Below the pieces are notes generated by a model, which worked only from the letters and a program-made list of their open reading frames with translations, made no database searches and was not told the DNA's origin. Source: JACQFK01 sp964619955 (lineage in GTDB: Bacteria; Planctomycetota; MHYJ01; JACPRB01). Taken from it: a DNA stretch of 64,000 nucleotides. The stretch is from assembly GCA_964619955.1 (NCBI GenBank), contig CAZUJF010000005.1, forward strand, positions 62,001-126,000, given 5' to 3'. Shown one piece after another: positions 53,556 to 61,330 of this stretch. Each line of letters begins with the position of its first letter. Within the stretch, counting starts at the first letter, position 1. Both the position numbers and the translations under genes were made by a program.

Positions 53556-54281
53556 ATGGGTAAGGCGGCCTGGCTGTTCCTGGTCCTGGCGGCGACGGCG
53601 TCCGCCCAGGTGGACGAAAAAGCGGTCGAGGAGGCCGTCGGCCGCTTCAAGAAGGCCATGGCGAACCCCAACGCCTCCGCCCGGGCCTCGGCGATCGCCG
53701 AGCTTTCCCGCACGCCCCACGACAAGACCTTCAAGATGATCGTGCCGTACCTGAGCTCCGACGTGAAGGACGTGCGCAAATCCGCGGCGAAGGGCATGGC
53801 GCAATTCGGCGACTGGAAGAAGGTCGCGATCCCGATGCTCGTCGCGGCGCTGCAGCCCAACCGGAAGGAGCCCGAGGTCCAGGTCGAGATCTTCGGGGCG
53901 CTGGGCAAGCTGGCCGATCCCGCCGCGCTGTCCGCGGTGCACGGGGCGTTCAAGGAGGACGACGTCCGGGTGGCTCGCGCCGCGATCGCCTGCGCGGGCG
54001 CGATGCGGATCAAGGAGTCGATCGATGCGCTGCTGGACCTGCAGAAGGACGTCCAGAAGTGGCTGAAGAACAAACAGGGCGGCCCCTACAAGGACGACAA
54101 GGGGCAGCAGGGGGACGAGAACGCCTGCAAGGGGCGTCTCGAGGGCGTGCAGGAAGAGATCCTGAAGGCCTTCAAGGCGATCACGCTCGAGCGCTGGGCC
54201 TCGGCGGCGGAATGGGAGCTCTGGTGGGCGAAGAAGAAGGCCACCTTCGAGGTCCCGCCCAAGCCCGAGGATAAGAAGTAG
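53556..54281 (+). CDS. Secreted HEAT-repeat protein
   Basis: 241 residues with a classical signal peptide (MGKAAWLFLVLAATASAQVD). Residues about 25-160 form HEAT-like helical repeats (ASARASAIAELSRTPHDKTF, SSDVKDVRKSAAKGMAQFG, NRKEPEVQVEIFGALGKLAD). The C-terminal 80 residues are charged and Lys-rich. It is likely a protein-protein interaction scaffold in the periplasm. The strong Shine-Dalgarno and separate -10 indicate its own transcription; a convergent lipoprotein gene ends 2 nt away. Confidence 0.75.
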   Translation: MGKAAWLFLVLAATASAQVDEKAVEEAVGRFKKAMANPNASARASAIAELSRTPHDKTFKMIVPYLSSDVKDVRKSAAKGMAQFGDWKKVAIPMLVAALQPNRKEPEVQVEIFGALGKLADPAALSAVHGAFKEDDVRVARAAIACAGAMRIKESIDALLDLQKDVQKWLKNKQGGPYKDDKGQQGDENACKGRLEGVQEEILKAFKAITLERWASAAEWELWWAKKKATFEVPPKPEDKK

Positions 54282-54283
54282 CG

Positions 54284-55015
54284 CTACTCGAAGACCAGCA
54301 CGCCGAACTTCCGGATCTCGTGGAAGCTCGGCCCCACCGGCGACCAGTCCCACTGCGTGAGGCGGCCGTCGTCCGTGTCGACCCGGTAGATGTTCGCGCG
54401 CCAGCGCGAGCCCGGCGCGGGCGGGACGTTCTGCAGCGGCTTGAGCAGGTCGTAGGGGATGAACACCTCGGCCCGCCAGCCCTGGATGGCCGAGCCGCTT
54501 TTCGCCTCGCCGCCCAGCAGCGCGACCGCCTTGCGGATCCTGCGCGGCCCCTCGTAATTCCAGGGCAGCCAGCCGTGGAACTTGCCGTCCGCGTTGGGGA
54601 CGAGCAGGGGGAGCTCCTTGCCGAGCGGCGAGATCTCGTACTCGAAGTAGAGCGGATGGCGCTCGTCGGGCCAGAAGAACGCCTCGAAGACGTCCTCGGT
54701 CCAGAGCAGTCCGTGGTCCTTGTCGATCGCGGCGCTGAGTTTCCGGTCGCTGCCCTCGGCCAGCAGGTAGATGCCCTTGGGGGAATGCAGGAGCTTGAAG
54801 CGGGCGTCGTAGGCCAGGCCCTCGGGCTGGCGGCGCCGCAGGGGGACCCAGTCGGCCCGCTTCCAGGCGGGGGCGGAGCCGCTGCCGTCGACCTCGAAGT
54901 CGTCGGCCGAGCGGACGAGGAGGCGGGGGCGGTCGACGTCGGGGGGGCCGAGGTCCGCCTCCGCCGTGCAGGCGGCCAGCAGGGGGAGGAGGAGGAGCGC
55001 CGGGCGGGGTCGCAT
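54284..55015 (-). CDS. CBM9-like carbohydrate-binding lipoprotein
   Basis: 243 residues from ATG 55015 (MRPRPALLLLPLLAACTAEA) with lipobox LLAAC. The mature part resembles CBM9-type (carbohydrate-binding family 9-like) beta-sandwiches: YDARFKLLHSPKGIYLLAEG, WTEDVFEAFFWPDERHPLYF, YEISPLGKELPLLVPNADG and WRAEVFIPYDLL. Such free-standing proteins are common in polysaccharide-degrading bacteria, where they may hold sugars at the surface. An alternative start 12 nt upstream gives the same mature protein. It is divergent from the sulfatase gene. Confidence 0.75.
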   Translation of the reverse strand: MRPRPALLLLPLLAACTAEADLGPPDVDRPRLLVRSADDFEVDGSGSAPAWKRADWVPLRRRQPEGLAYDARFKLLHSPKGIYLLAEGSDRKLSAAIDKDHGLLWTEDVFEAFFWPDERHPLYFEYEISPLGKELPLLVPNADGKFHGWLPWNYEGPRRIRKAVALLGGEAKSGSAIQGWRAEVFIPYDLLKPLQNVPPAPGSRWRANIYRVDTDDGRLTQWDWSPVGPSFHEIRKFGVLVFE

Positions 55016-55085
55016 CGGCACAACCATAAGGGGCGGGGCGGCTTCGCGCCAGCGAATTCCGCGGCGGGGAACGGGGGGCTTCCGG

Positions 55086-55091
55086 TAGACT
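55086..55091 (+). promoter_or_regulatory. Candidate -10 element (TAGACT) of the sulfatase gene
   Basis: TAGACT ends 7 nt before the ATG at 55099, so the expected transcription start is at the start codon itself; no Shine-Dalgarno is present. Confidence 0.4.
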
Positions 55092-55098
55092 TTCCCGC

Positions 55099-56454
55099 AT
55101 GGGAAAGTCGCTGCTGCCCGCGCTCCTGCTGCTCCTGCCCGCCTTCCAGGCGGAGGAGCGGCCGAACATCGTGGTCATCCTCGCCGACGATCTCGGCGCG
55201 ACGGATCTCGGCGTGACGGGGAGCCGCTTCTACGAGACGCCGAACATCGACCGCCTCGCCGCGGGCGGCGTGCGGTTTTCGACGGCGTACAGCGCCTGCA
55301 CGGTGTGTTCGCCCACGCGGGCGAGCCTGCTGACGGGGAAATATCCCGCGCGGCTGCATCTCACGGACTGGATCGCGGGGCACGTGCGGCCCAAGGCGAA
55401 GCTGCGGGTGCCCGCCTGGATCCAGCAGCTGGGGACGGAGGAAGTGACGCTGGCGAAGGCGCTCAAGGCGATGGGGTACGCGACGGGGGCGGTCGGGAAG
55501 TGGCATCTGGGCGGCGAGGACTTCCGGGCGCAGCTGCACGGCTTCGACGTCTCGATCGCCGGGACTCCGAAGGGCCAGCCGCCGAGCTACGTCAGCCCCT
55601 ACAAGATCCCGACGCTGCCGGACGGGCCGAAGGGGGAGTATCTGACGGACCGCCTCGCGGAGGAGGCGTCGAAGTTCATCAGGGACCACAAGGACAAGCC
55701 CTTCTTCCTGTATCTGCCGCACTTCGCCGTGCACACGCCGCTGCAGGCGAAGCAGGAGCTGGTGGACCGCTACAAGGGGAAGGCGGACGCCGCGAGTGCG
55801 CAGAAGAACGTGATCTACGCGGCGATGCTGCAGAGTCTGGACGAGGCCGTGGGGCGCGTGCTCGCGACGCTCGAGGAGGCGGGCCTGACGAAGAAGACGC
55901 TCGTCGTGTTCACGTCGGACAACGGGGGTCTGCTGCCGGTGACGTCGAATCTCGGTCTGCGCGCGGGCAAGGGCTCCGCGTACGAGGGCGGGGTGCGCGT
56001 GCCGGCGATCGCCTCGTGGCCGGGCCGTTTTCCCGGCGGCCGGGTGCTGGACGTTCCCATGATCACGCCGGACTGGTTCCCGACGCTGCTCGACGTGGCG
56101 GGGGTGCGCTGGGACGGCATCCCCGGCGTCGACGGCGTGAGCCTGCTGCCGCTGCTGAAGGGGGCGGCCGCGCCGGCGGCCCGGACGCTGTACTGGCATT
56201 ATCCGCACTATCATCCGGGCGGGGCGACGCCCCACGGGGCGCTGCGGGAGGGCGACTGGCGGCTGGTCGAGTTTTTCGAGGACGGCCGGGCGGAGCTCTA
56301 CGATCTCAAGGGGGATCCCTCGGAGCAGAAGGATCTGGCGGCGGAGCAGCCCGGGAAGCTGAAGGAGCTCCGGGAGAAGCTGGCGGCCTGGCGGCGCTCG
56401 GTGGGGGCCCAGATGCCCACGGCGAACCCCGACTACGAGGCGCCGAAGAAGTAG
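55099..56454 (+). CDS. Secreted arylsulfatase-family sulfatase
   Basis: 451 residues with an export signal (MGKSLLPALLLLLPAFQAEE). The N-terminal metal site is NIVVILADDLGATDLG; the formylglycine motif is CSPTRAS with Cys70 as the residue to be oxidised. GKWHLGG, HFAVHTPLQAK and FTSDNGGLLPVTSNLG are the other sulfatase blocks. It would hydrolyse sulfate esters, probably on a sulfated polysaccharide. No formylglycine-generating or anaerobic maturase gene is in the window, so maturation must come from elsewhere in the genome. The transcript is possibly leaderless (-10 only 7 nt away). Confidence 0.93.
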   Translation: MGKSLLPALLLLLPAFQAEERPNIVVILADDLGATDLGVTGSRFYETPNIDRLAAGGVRFSTAYSACTVCSPTRASLLTGKYPARLHLTDWIAGHVRPKAKLRVPAWIQQLGTEEVTLAKALKAMGYATGAVGKWHLGGEDFRAQLHGFDVSIAGTPKGQPPSYVSPYKIPTLPDGPKGEYLTDRLAEEASKFIRDHKDKPFFLYLPHFAVHTPLQAKQELVDRYKGKADAASAQKNVIYAAMLQSLDEAVGRVLATLEEAGLTKKTLVVFTSDNGGLLPVTSNLGLRAGKGSAYEGGVRVPAIASWPGRFPGGRVLDVPMITPDWFPTLLDVAGVRWDGIPGVDGVSLLPLLKGAAAPAARTLYWHYPHYHPGGATPHGALREGDWRLVEFFEDGRAELYDLKGDPSEQKDLAAEQPGKLKELREKLAAWRRSVGAQMPTANPDYEAPKK

Positions 56455-56484
56455 CGCCTCCCCGCCCGAAATCCCGGGGTCTGC

Positions 56485-56513
56485 TTGTGGCGGGACCGCC
56501 CCGGTGCTAAACT
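56485..56513 (+). promoter_or_regulatory. Promoter of pyruvate kinase (TTGTGG-N17-TAAACT, extended -10)
   Basis: TTGTGG (56485-56490), a 17-nt spacer that ends in TGC, and TAAACT (56508-56513). The leader is about 36 nt with CAGGAAACAG before the ATG. The clearest complete promoter in the native high-G+C part. Confidence 0.55.
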
Positions 56514-56555
56514 CGACTTTTGCACATTAGCCCCCCGGGGCGTCAGGAAACAGAC

Positions 56556-57845
56556 ATGACCCGCACCCGCATCGTCGCCACCCTCGGCCCCGCCTCGTCC
56601 TCCTCGGACAAGATCCGCGCCCTGATCGACGCGGGCGTGGACGTCTTCCGCCTGAACTTCTCGCACGGCAGCCACGCCCAGCACGGCGAGCTGGTCAAGG
56701 GCATCCGCCACCTCGCGGGCGACCGCCCCGTGGCGATCCTCCAGGACCTCTGCGGTCCCAAGCTCCGGCTCAAGAAGCCCGTGAAAGGCAAGACGGGCGA
56801 CGTGGTCGAGGTCGACCTGCCCCCCACCGTGAAGAAGGGCGAGCCCGTGCTGCTCGCGGACGGCCTGCTCCAGCTCGAAGTCGTCGACTCCAAACACAGC
56901 CGCATCATCGTGGGCGGCGACATCCCGGCGGGCAAGGGCATCAACCTGCCGTCCTCGGACATCGACGTCCCCTCGCTCACGGAGAAGGACCGCGTGGACC
57001 TCGCCTTCGGCGTGAAGCTGCAGGTCGACTACGTGGCGCTCTCCTTCGTGCGGCGCGCGAGCGACCTCGACGAGGTCAAGAAATGCGGCATCCCGGTGAT
57101 CGCCAAGATCGAGAAGCCCGAGGCGGTGCGCCGCATCGAGGAGATCGTGCGCGCGGCCGACGGCGTCATGGTGGCCCGCGGCGACCTCGGCGTCGAGATT
57201 CCCATCGAGCGCGTCCCCGTCGTCCAGAAGCGCGTCATCAACCTCGCCAACCGCGAGGGCAAGATGGTCATCACCGCGACGCAGATGCTGCGCTCGATGG
57301 TGGACAACCCGCACCCCACCCGGGCCGAGGCGACGGACGTGGCCAACGCCGTGCTCGACGGCACCGACGCGGTCATGCTCTCCGAGGAGACCGCCGCGGG
57401 CAACTACCCCGTCGAGTCGGTCAACATGATGGCCCGCATCCTCTCGGAGGCCGAGCCGATGCTCGTGCCGCGGTCCGACATGCTCGGGCCGGACGTCCCC
57501 GACGCGATCGCGCACACCGCCTGCATCCTGGCGGAGCGCGTCGGCGCGCGCGCGATCGTCGTGCTCACGAGCACGGGCTTCACCGCGAAGAAGATCGCCT
57601 GCTACCGCCCGCGGGTCCCGATCATCGTGCTGACCAACTCCGAGATCGTGCGCCGGCGCCTCTCCCTCGTCTGGGGCGTGACGGCGCTCATGGCCCCCTG
57701 GTTCAACGAGACCGCCCCGGTGCTCGAGCGCTTCCGGGAGTCCCTGGCCGGCATCCTGCCCGCCGGCTCGACGATCGTGATCACCGCCGGCTGGCCCTTC
57801 GCGCGTCCCGGCACGACCAATCTCGTCCACGTCACCACGGTTTGA
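56556..57845 (+). CDS. pyk: Pyruvate kinase
   Basis: 429 residues from ATG 56556 (MTRTRIVATLGPASSSSDKI). It converts phosphoenolpyruvate and ADP to pyruvate and ATP in glycolysis. Motifs: RLNFSHGSHAQH, the B domain (about 65-130) somewhat compact, AKIEKPEAVRRIEEIV, MVARGDLGVEIPIERVP, TATQMLRSMVDNPHPTRAEA and DGTDAVMLSEETAAGNYPVE. It is shorter than the usual about 470 because the B domain and the C-terminal domain are compact; the regulatory C-terminal domain is still present. It is followed 11 nt later by an exported metallo-beta-lactamase-fold protein, an odd partner with no obvious metabolic link. Confidence 0.95.
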   Translation: MTRTRIVATLGPASSSSDKIRALIDAGVDVFRLNFSHGSHAQHGELVKGIRHLAGDRPVAILQDLCGPKLRLKKPVKGKTGDVVEVDLPPTVKKGEPVLLADGLLQLEVVDSKHSRIIVGGDIPAGKGINLPSSDIDVPSLTEKDRVDLAFGVKLQVDYVALSFVRRASDLDEVKKCGIPVIAKIEKPEAVRRIEEIVRAADGVMVARGDLGVEIPIERVPVVQKRVINLANREGKMVITATQMLRSMVDNPHPTRAEATDVANAVLDGTDAVMLSEETAAGNYPVESVNMMARILSEAEPMLVPRSDMLGPDVPDAIAHTACILAERVGARAIVVLTSTGFTAKKIACYRPRVPIIVLTNSEIVRRRLSLVWGVTALMAPWFNETAPVLERFRESLAGILPAGSTIVITAGWPFARPGTTNLVHVTTV

Positions 57846-57856
57846 AGGAGACGCCC

Positions 57857-58885
57857 ATGAAGCTCCGCACGATCGCGCTGTCCGTCCTGTCCGCGGGACT
57901 CTTCCTCGCCGGCGCCCGGGCGCAGGACGAGGCGAAGCCGCTGAAGATCTACTGGATCGACGTCGAGGGCGGCGCGGCCACGCTCGTCGTCACCCCGTCG
58001 GGCGAGGGCATCCTCATGGACTGCGGCTGGCCCGGGGAGCGGGACGCCGCGCGCATCGAGAAGACGGCCCGCGCGGCCGGCCTCGACGAGATCGGCCACT
58101 ACATCACGAGCCACTATCACGTCGACCACTGGGGCGGCCTGGCCGAGCTCGACAAGCGCATCCGCCTCCGGCGCATGTACTACCACGAATTTCCCGGCGA
58201 GGGCGCGAAGGACGTGGACCCCAAGCTGAAGGAGTCCTTCGTCAAGCTGGCGGCCGGCCGGGGCGTGGTCGCGCATGCGGGGGATCCCCTCCAGGTCCAC
58301 GGGCTGTCCGTGAAGTACCTCAGTTCGAACGGGCTCGTGGCCGGGGAGGCGCCGGGCGCCCCGCAGGTGCGCAAGTGCGCGGCGAACCCGGAGCATCCCG
58401 CGAAACCCGAGGACGGCTCGGACAACGCCCGCAGCATCGGCTACCTGCTCTCCTGGAGGGGCTTCGAGTTCCTCAATCTCGGCGACCTGACCTGGAACGT
58501 GGAGCACAAGCTGGTCTGCCCCGAAAACACGATCGGGAAGGTGGACGTCTACCAGACCACGCACCACGGCCTGGACCAGAGCAACCACCCCGCGCTGCTG
58601 GCGGCGGTGGAGCCCACGGTGGCGGTGATGAACAACGGGGCAAAGAAGGGCGGCCAGGCGACGGTCGTCCAGCTCCTGCGCAAGCTGCCGTCCCTGAAGG
58701 GGTTTTTCCAGGTGCACCGCAACGTGCAGAGCGGGAAAGGGGACAACGTCGCGCCCGAGTTCGTCGCGAACGACGACGAGAAGTGCGAAGGGCACGGCCT
58801 CGTGCTGACCGTGGCGCCCGACGGGAAGAGCTACACCGTCGAGGTTCCGTCGAAGGGGACGAAGAAGACCTTCCAGACGAAGTAG
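57857..58885 (+). CDS. Exported metallo-beta-lactamase-fold hydrolase (ComEC C-terminal-like)
   Basis: 342 residues from ATG 57857, with a signal peptide (MKLRTIALSVLSAGLFLAGA, then RAQ). The metal motif is SHYHVDHWGGL, preceded by LMDCGW; downstream blocks include LSWRGFEFLNLGDLTWN and YQTTHHGLDQSNHPALLAAV, as in the ComEC/Rec2-like beta-lactamase-fold group. The natural substrate is unknown. It lies 11 nt after pyruvate kinase with AAGGAG as Shine-Dalgarno and is probably co-transcribed. Confidence 0.82.
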   Translation: MKLRTIALSVLSAGLFLAGARAQDEAKPLKIYWIDVEGGAATLVVTPSGEGILMDCGWPGERDAARIEKTARAAGLDEIGHYITSHYHVDHWGGLAELDKRIRLRRMYYHEFPGEGAKDVDPKLKESFVKLAAGRGVVAHAGDPLQVHGLSVKYLSSNGLVAGEAPGAPQVRKCAANPEHPAKPEDGSDNARSIGYLLSWRGFEFLNLGDLTWNVEHKLVCPENTIGKVDVYQTTHHGLDQSNHPALLAAVEPTVAVMNNGAKKGGQATVVQLLRKLPSLKGFFQVHRNVQSGKGDNVAPEFVANDDEKCEGHGLVLTVAPDGKSYTVEVPSKGTKKTFQTK

Positions 58886-58915
58886 CTGCGAACTGCCTGC
58901 TACCAGCTTCCGCCC

Positions 58916-59980
58916 TCAGACCTTGACGGTGGTCCGCAGGGCGTCCTCGATGGGCAGCCCCAGGCAGAGCTCCACGAAGAGGTCGGTCTTCAGCGGATCC
59001 GGCTCCTCGCCGAGGCTGCGGAACTGGTTCCTCGCCAGCGCCCCGAAGAACGCGCGGCGGATGCCGGGGCCTTCGCGGTCCTTGATGAGGAACTTCACGC
59101 GGCCGTGCTGGCCCGCCTGCTCCTCGCCCTCGAGGCTCGCCTGGTCCTGGAACGTTACGTCGACGCCGCGCTCGCGCAGCGCGCGGATGAACACGTCGTT
59201 CCGCGAATAGGCGTCGAGGCGGAATTCCTTGAGCAGGGCGCGGACGTCGTTCGCGATGTGCTCGCGGGTTTCCGGGTCGATGGGGGAGTAGCGCACCGCG
59301 TAGTCGGAGATGCAGGTGTCGGCGGTCGGCCCGAGGCACTTCGTGCAGTAGGTGCCCTTGCAGGTCGCGCAGCGGATCCGGTCGCGGCCGCGGAAGCCGC
59401 CGCAGCGGGCGCAGCCGAGCATGGAGACGTCGGGGATCGGCGTGATGTTGTCGGTGCGGCGCGCCTGGATGGCTTCGAGGACGGTGAGGGAGGAGTTGCG
59501 GGAGAGGCGGCCTTCGAGGTTGCGCTCGTCGGTGCCCGCCAGCTGCCGCAGCTGCGCCCAGTCGCGGATCTTGCCGGACTCCCAGATCATGCGGCGCCAG
59601 TCGTCGAGGAAGAGCTCCTGCTCCTTCCGCTTCTTGTCCGGCACCTCGATGTAGTCGCCCACCTGCGTGAGGGCGAGGAGGAGCAGCGCCGCGTCGAGGC
59701 CCAGCTTCACCGACGCCTCGGTGATCGGGAGGATCTTCCGGAGCGGGTCGGAGAACTTGACCTTCTTCGGGGGAGGGGGCGCGAGTTTCTTCAGGGTGGT
59801 GACGACGGCGTCCACGAGGTCGGGGACCCCGCGGCTGCCGATCACGCCGCGGCGTTCGAGGGACCAGGCTTGGACGAGCGCGGCCTCGACTTCCGCGATG
59901 ACGTAGTCGAGTCCTTTGGATTCCAGGGCGGCGACGGCCTCTTTGATGCGCGTCTTGACGGTCGTGGGTGTCTCAGCCAT
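58916..59980 (-). CDS. Zinc-ribbon protein of unknown function
   Basis: 354 residues, no signal peptide. The N-terminal 90 residues are helical (AVAALESKGLDYVIAEVEAA); after a PPPPKK linker comes a mostly helical section to about 195. A zinc-binding cluster follows at about 200-228 (CARCGGFRGRDRIRCATC, then CTKCL): three CxxC pairs, enough for one or two Zn sites. The C-terminal 120 residues look alpha/beta (HIANDVRALLKEFRLDAYSR, VKFLIKDREGPGIRRAFFGA). No family recognised. A TACAAT element lies 6 nt before the ATG with TTGCTC 16 nt further up, so the mRNA may be leaderless. Confidence 0.7.
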   Translation of the reverse strand: MAETPTTVKTRIKEAVAALESKGLDYVIAEVEAALVQAWSLERRGVIGSRGVPDLVDAVVTTLKKLAPPPPKKVKFSDPLRKILPITEASVKLGLDAALLLLALTQVGDYIEVPDKKRKEQELFLDDWRRMIWESGKIRDWAQLRQLAGTDERNLEGRLSRNSSLTVLEAIQARRTDNITPIPDVSMLGCARCGGFRGRDRIRCATCKGTYCTKCLGPTADTCISDYAVRYSPIDPETREHIANDVRALLKEFRLDAYSRNDVFIRALRERGVDVTFQDQASLEGEEQAGQHGRVKFLIKDREGPGIRRAFFGALARNQFRSLGEEPDPLKTDLFVELCLGLPIEDALRTTVKV

Positions 59981-59986
59981 GCAGGC

Positions 59987-60014
59987 ATTGTACGGATTGA
60001 CGCTGGCGGAGCAA
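59987..60014 (-). promoter_or_regulatory. Promoter of the zinc-ribbon gene (TTGCTC-N16-TACAAT)
   Basis: Reading leftward, TTGCTC (60014-60009), 16 nt, TACAAT (59992-59987). Only 6 nt separate the -10 from the start codon. Confidence 0.45.
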
Positions 60015-60025
60015 GGAAGACGCGC

Positions 60026-60466
60026 TCAGGCCGGCCCGCCGGTTTCCGCGAGCGCGGAACCCTCGAAGGCGCGGATGGCCCGCCGCAGGTCGTCCGGGAT
60101 CGGAACCGGGCGGCGCGTCCCGGGGTCGATCATGACGTGGACGCTTCCGCCCTCGGCGACGAGCGAGCCGTCGTGCTTCTGCTCGACGCGAAGCTCGAAG
60201 GCGAGCGACGTGCGGCCCAGCTTCGAGATCCGCGAGCGGACGACGAGGACGTCCTCGAAGCGCGCGGGGGCGCGGAAATCCGCGGAGGCGTGCACGATGA
60301 GGTTGGTCCCCTCGCCGGTGAGGTAGCGGGGGAGCAGGCCGAGGTTGCGGACGTAGTCCATGCGGGCGACGTCGAAGTAGGTGAAGAAGGAGCCGTGGAA
60401 GACCACGCCCATGGCGTCGGTCTCGGGGAGCCGGACCCGGAGTTCGCTCGAGAATTTGTAGGCCAT
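60026..60466 (-). CDS. Acyl-CoA thioesterase (4-hydroxybenzoyl-CoA thioesterase/YbgC-like)
   Basis: 146 residues, single hotdog-fold domain. The active-site segment ETDAMGVVFHGSFFTYFDVA holds the catalytic Asp-x-x-Gly-Val pattern of the YbgC/4HBT group, followed by VVRSRISKLGRTSLAFELRV and a beta-strand end (LVAEGGSVHVMID). It hydrolyses acyl-CoA thioesters; the chain preference is unknown. It follows the SGNH hydrolase gene by 12 nt and is probably in the same transcript. Confidence 0.88.
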   Translation of the reverse strand: MAYKFSSELRVRLPETDAMGVVFHGSFFTYFDVARMDYVRNLGLLPRYLTGEGTNLIVHASADFRAPARFEDVLVVRSRISKLGRTSLAFELRVEQKHDGSLVAEGGSVHVMIDPGTRRPVPIPDDLRRAIRAFEGSALAETGGPA

Positions 60467-60478
60467 GCGGGGGTGATT

Positions 60479-61264
60479 CTACCGCGCGGACGCGGTCGGC
60501 GACAGGGGAACCGGCTCCAGCCGGGGCCGTTTGGGGGGGAGCGGCACGGCGGGACGGCGCTCCGTCCGGAGCCAGCCGAGCAGGTGCCGGCGGCACCAGG
60601 CGAGATCGGAGACGAGCCGCGCGAGCCGCTGCCGCGCGCCGGGGGGCGGGAGCGGCCGGCTCCAGTCGTCGCTGCAGCCGGGCAGGCCGAGGGCGTGGGC
60701 GAGCGCGTCGGCGATGCGGGCGTGCCCGTCGGCGTTGGCGTGGAAGCGGTCGTCGCTCCACATGCGGCGGTCCGAGCCCACGGCGTGGGCGGCGAAGTCG
60801 ACGAGGCGCGCGCCGCTTTCCGCCGAGGCCCGCCGCAGGGCGTCGTTCATGGCGCCGATGCGGCGCCTCAGGAAACGCCCGATCGGCATGACGCCGGTGA
60901 GGTCCGGGAGGGTGAACGTGAGCACGACGGCGCCGGCGTCGATGAACGCGCGCTGCATGCGGCACACCTCGTCGCGGACGTGGTCCGCGTCGAAGCGGCG
61001 CTCGAGCAGGTCGTTGGAGCCCGCGAAGACGGTGGCGAGGTCGGGGCGCATCTCGAGGGCGGGGGCGAGCTGCTCCTCGCGGATCTCGCGGGTGAGCTTG
61101 CCGCGCACGGCCAGGTTCGCGTAGAGCAGGGCGCCCTGCGTGCGGGCGATGCGTTCGGCGAGACGGTTGGCCCAGCCGCGAAAGCCGCCCGCGCCGTCGG
61201 GGTCGTCGAGCCCCTCGGTGGAGCTGTCGCCGATCGCCACGTAGCGTTCGAAGCGCGGAGGCAT
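60479..61264 (-). CDS. SGNH/GDSL-family esterase
   Basis: 261 residues from ATG 61264 (MPPRFERYVAIGDSSTEGLD). GDSSTEG is block I with the nucleophile Ser; NLAVRGKLT is block II (Gly); FAGSNDLLERRFD is block III (Asn); DDRFHANADGH is block V (Asp and His). No signal peptide. The C-terminal 50 residues are basic and Pro-rich (PLPPKRPRLEPVPLSPTASA). A lipid or sugar ester hydrolase of unknown target, upstream of a thioesterase. Confidence 0.9.
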   Translation of the reverse strand: MPPRFERYVAIGDSSTEGLDDPDGAGGFRGWANRLAERIARTQGALLYANLAVRGKLTREIREEQLAPALEMRPDLATVFAGSNDLLERRFDADHVRDEVCRMQRAFIDAGAVVLTFTLPDLTGVMPIGRFLRRRIGAMNDALRRASAESGARLVDFAAHAVGSDRRMWSDDRFHANADGHARIADALAHALGLPGCSDDWSRPLPPPGARQRLARLVSDLAWCRRHLLGWLRTERRPAVPLPPKRPRLEPVPLSPTASAR

Positions 61265-61274
61265 ACGAGGGCCC

Positions 61275-61283
61275 AGTGTAGCA
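61275..61283 (-). promoter_or_regulatory. Extended -10 (TGCTACACT) of the SGNH hydrolase gene
   Basis: Reading leftward, TGC then TACACT, 10 nt before the ATG. The same nonamer precedes the transaldolase gene. The leader would be only a few bases long. Confidence 0.45.
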
Positions 61284-61330
61284 AACGGGGCGGTCTTGAC
61301 CCCCGCGGCGTCATCCCGGAAGATCGGGCC

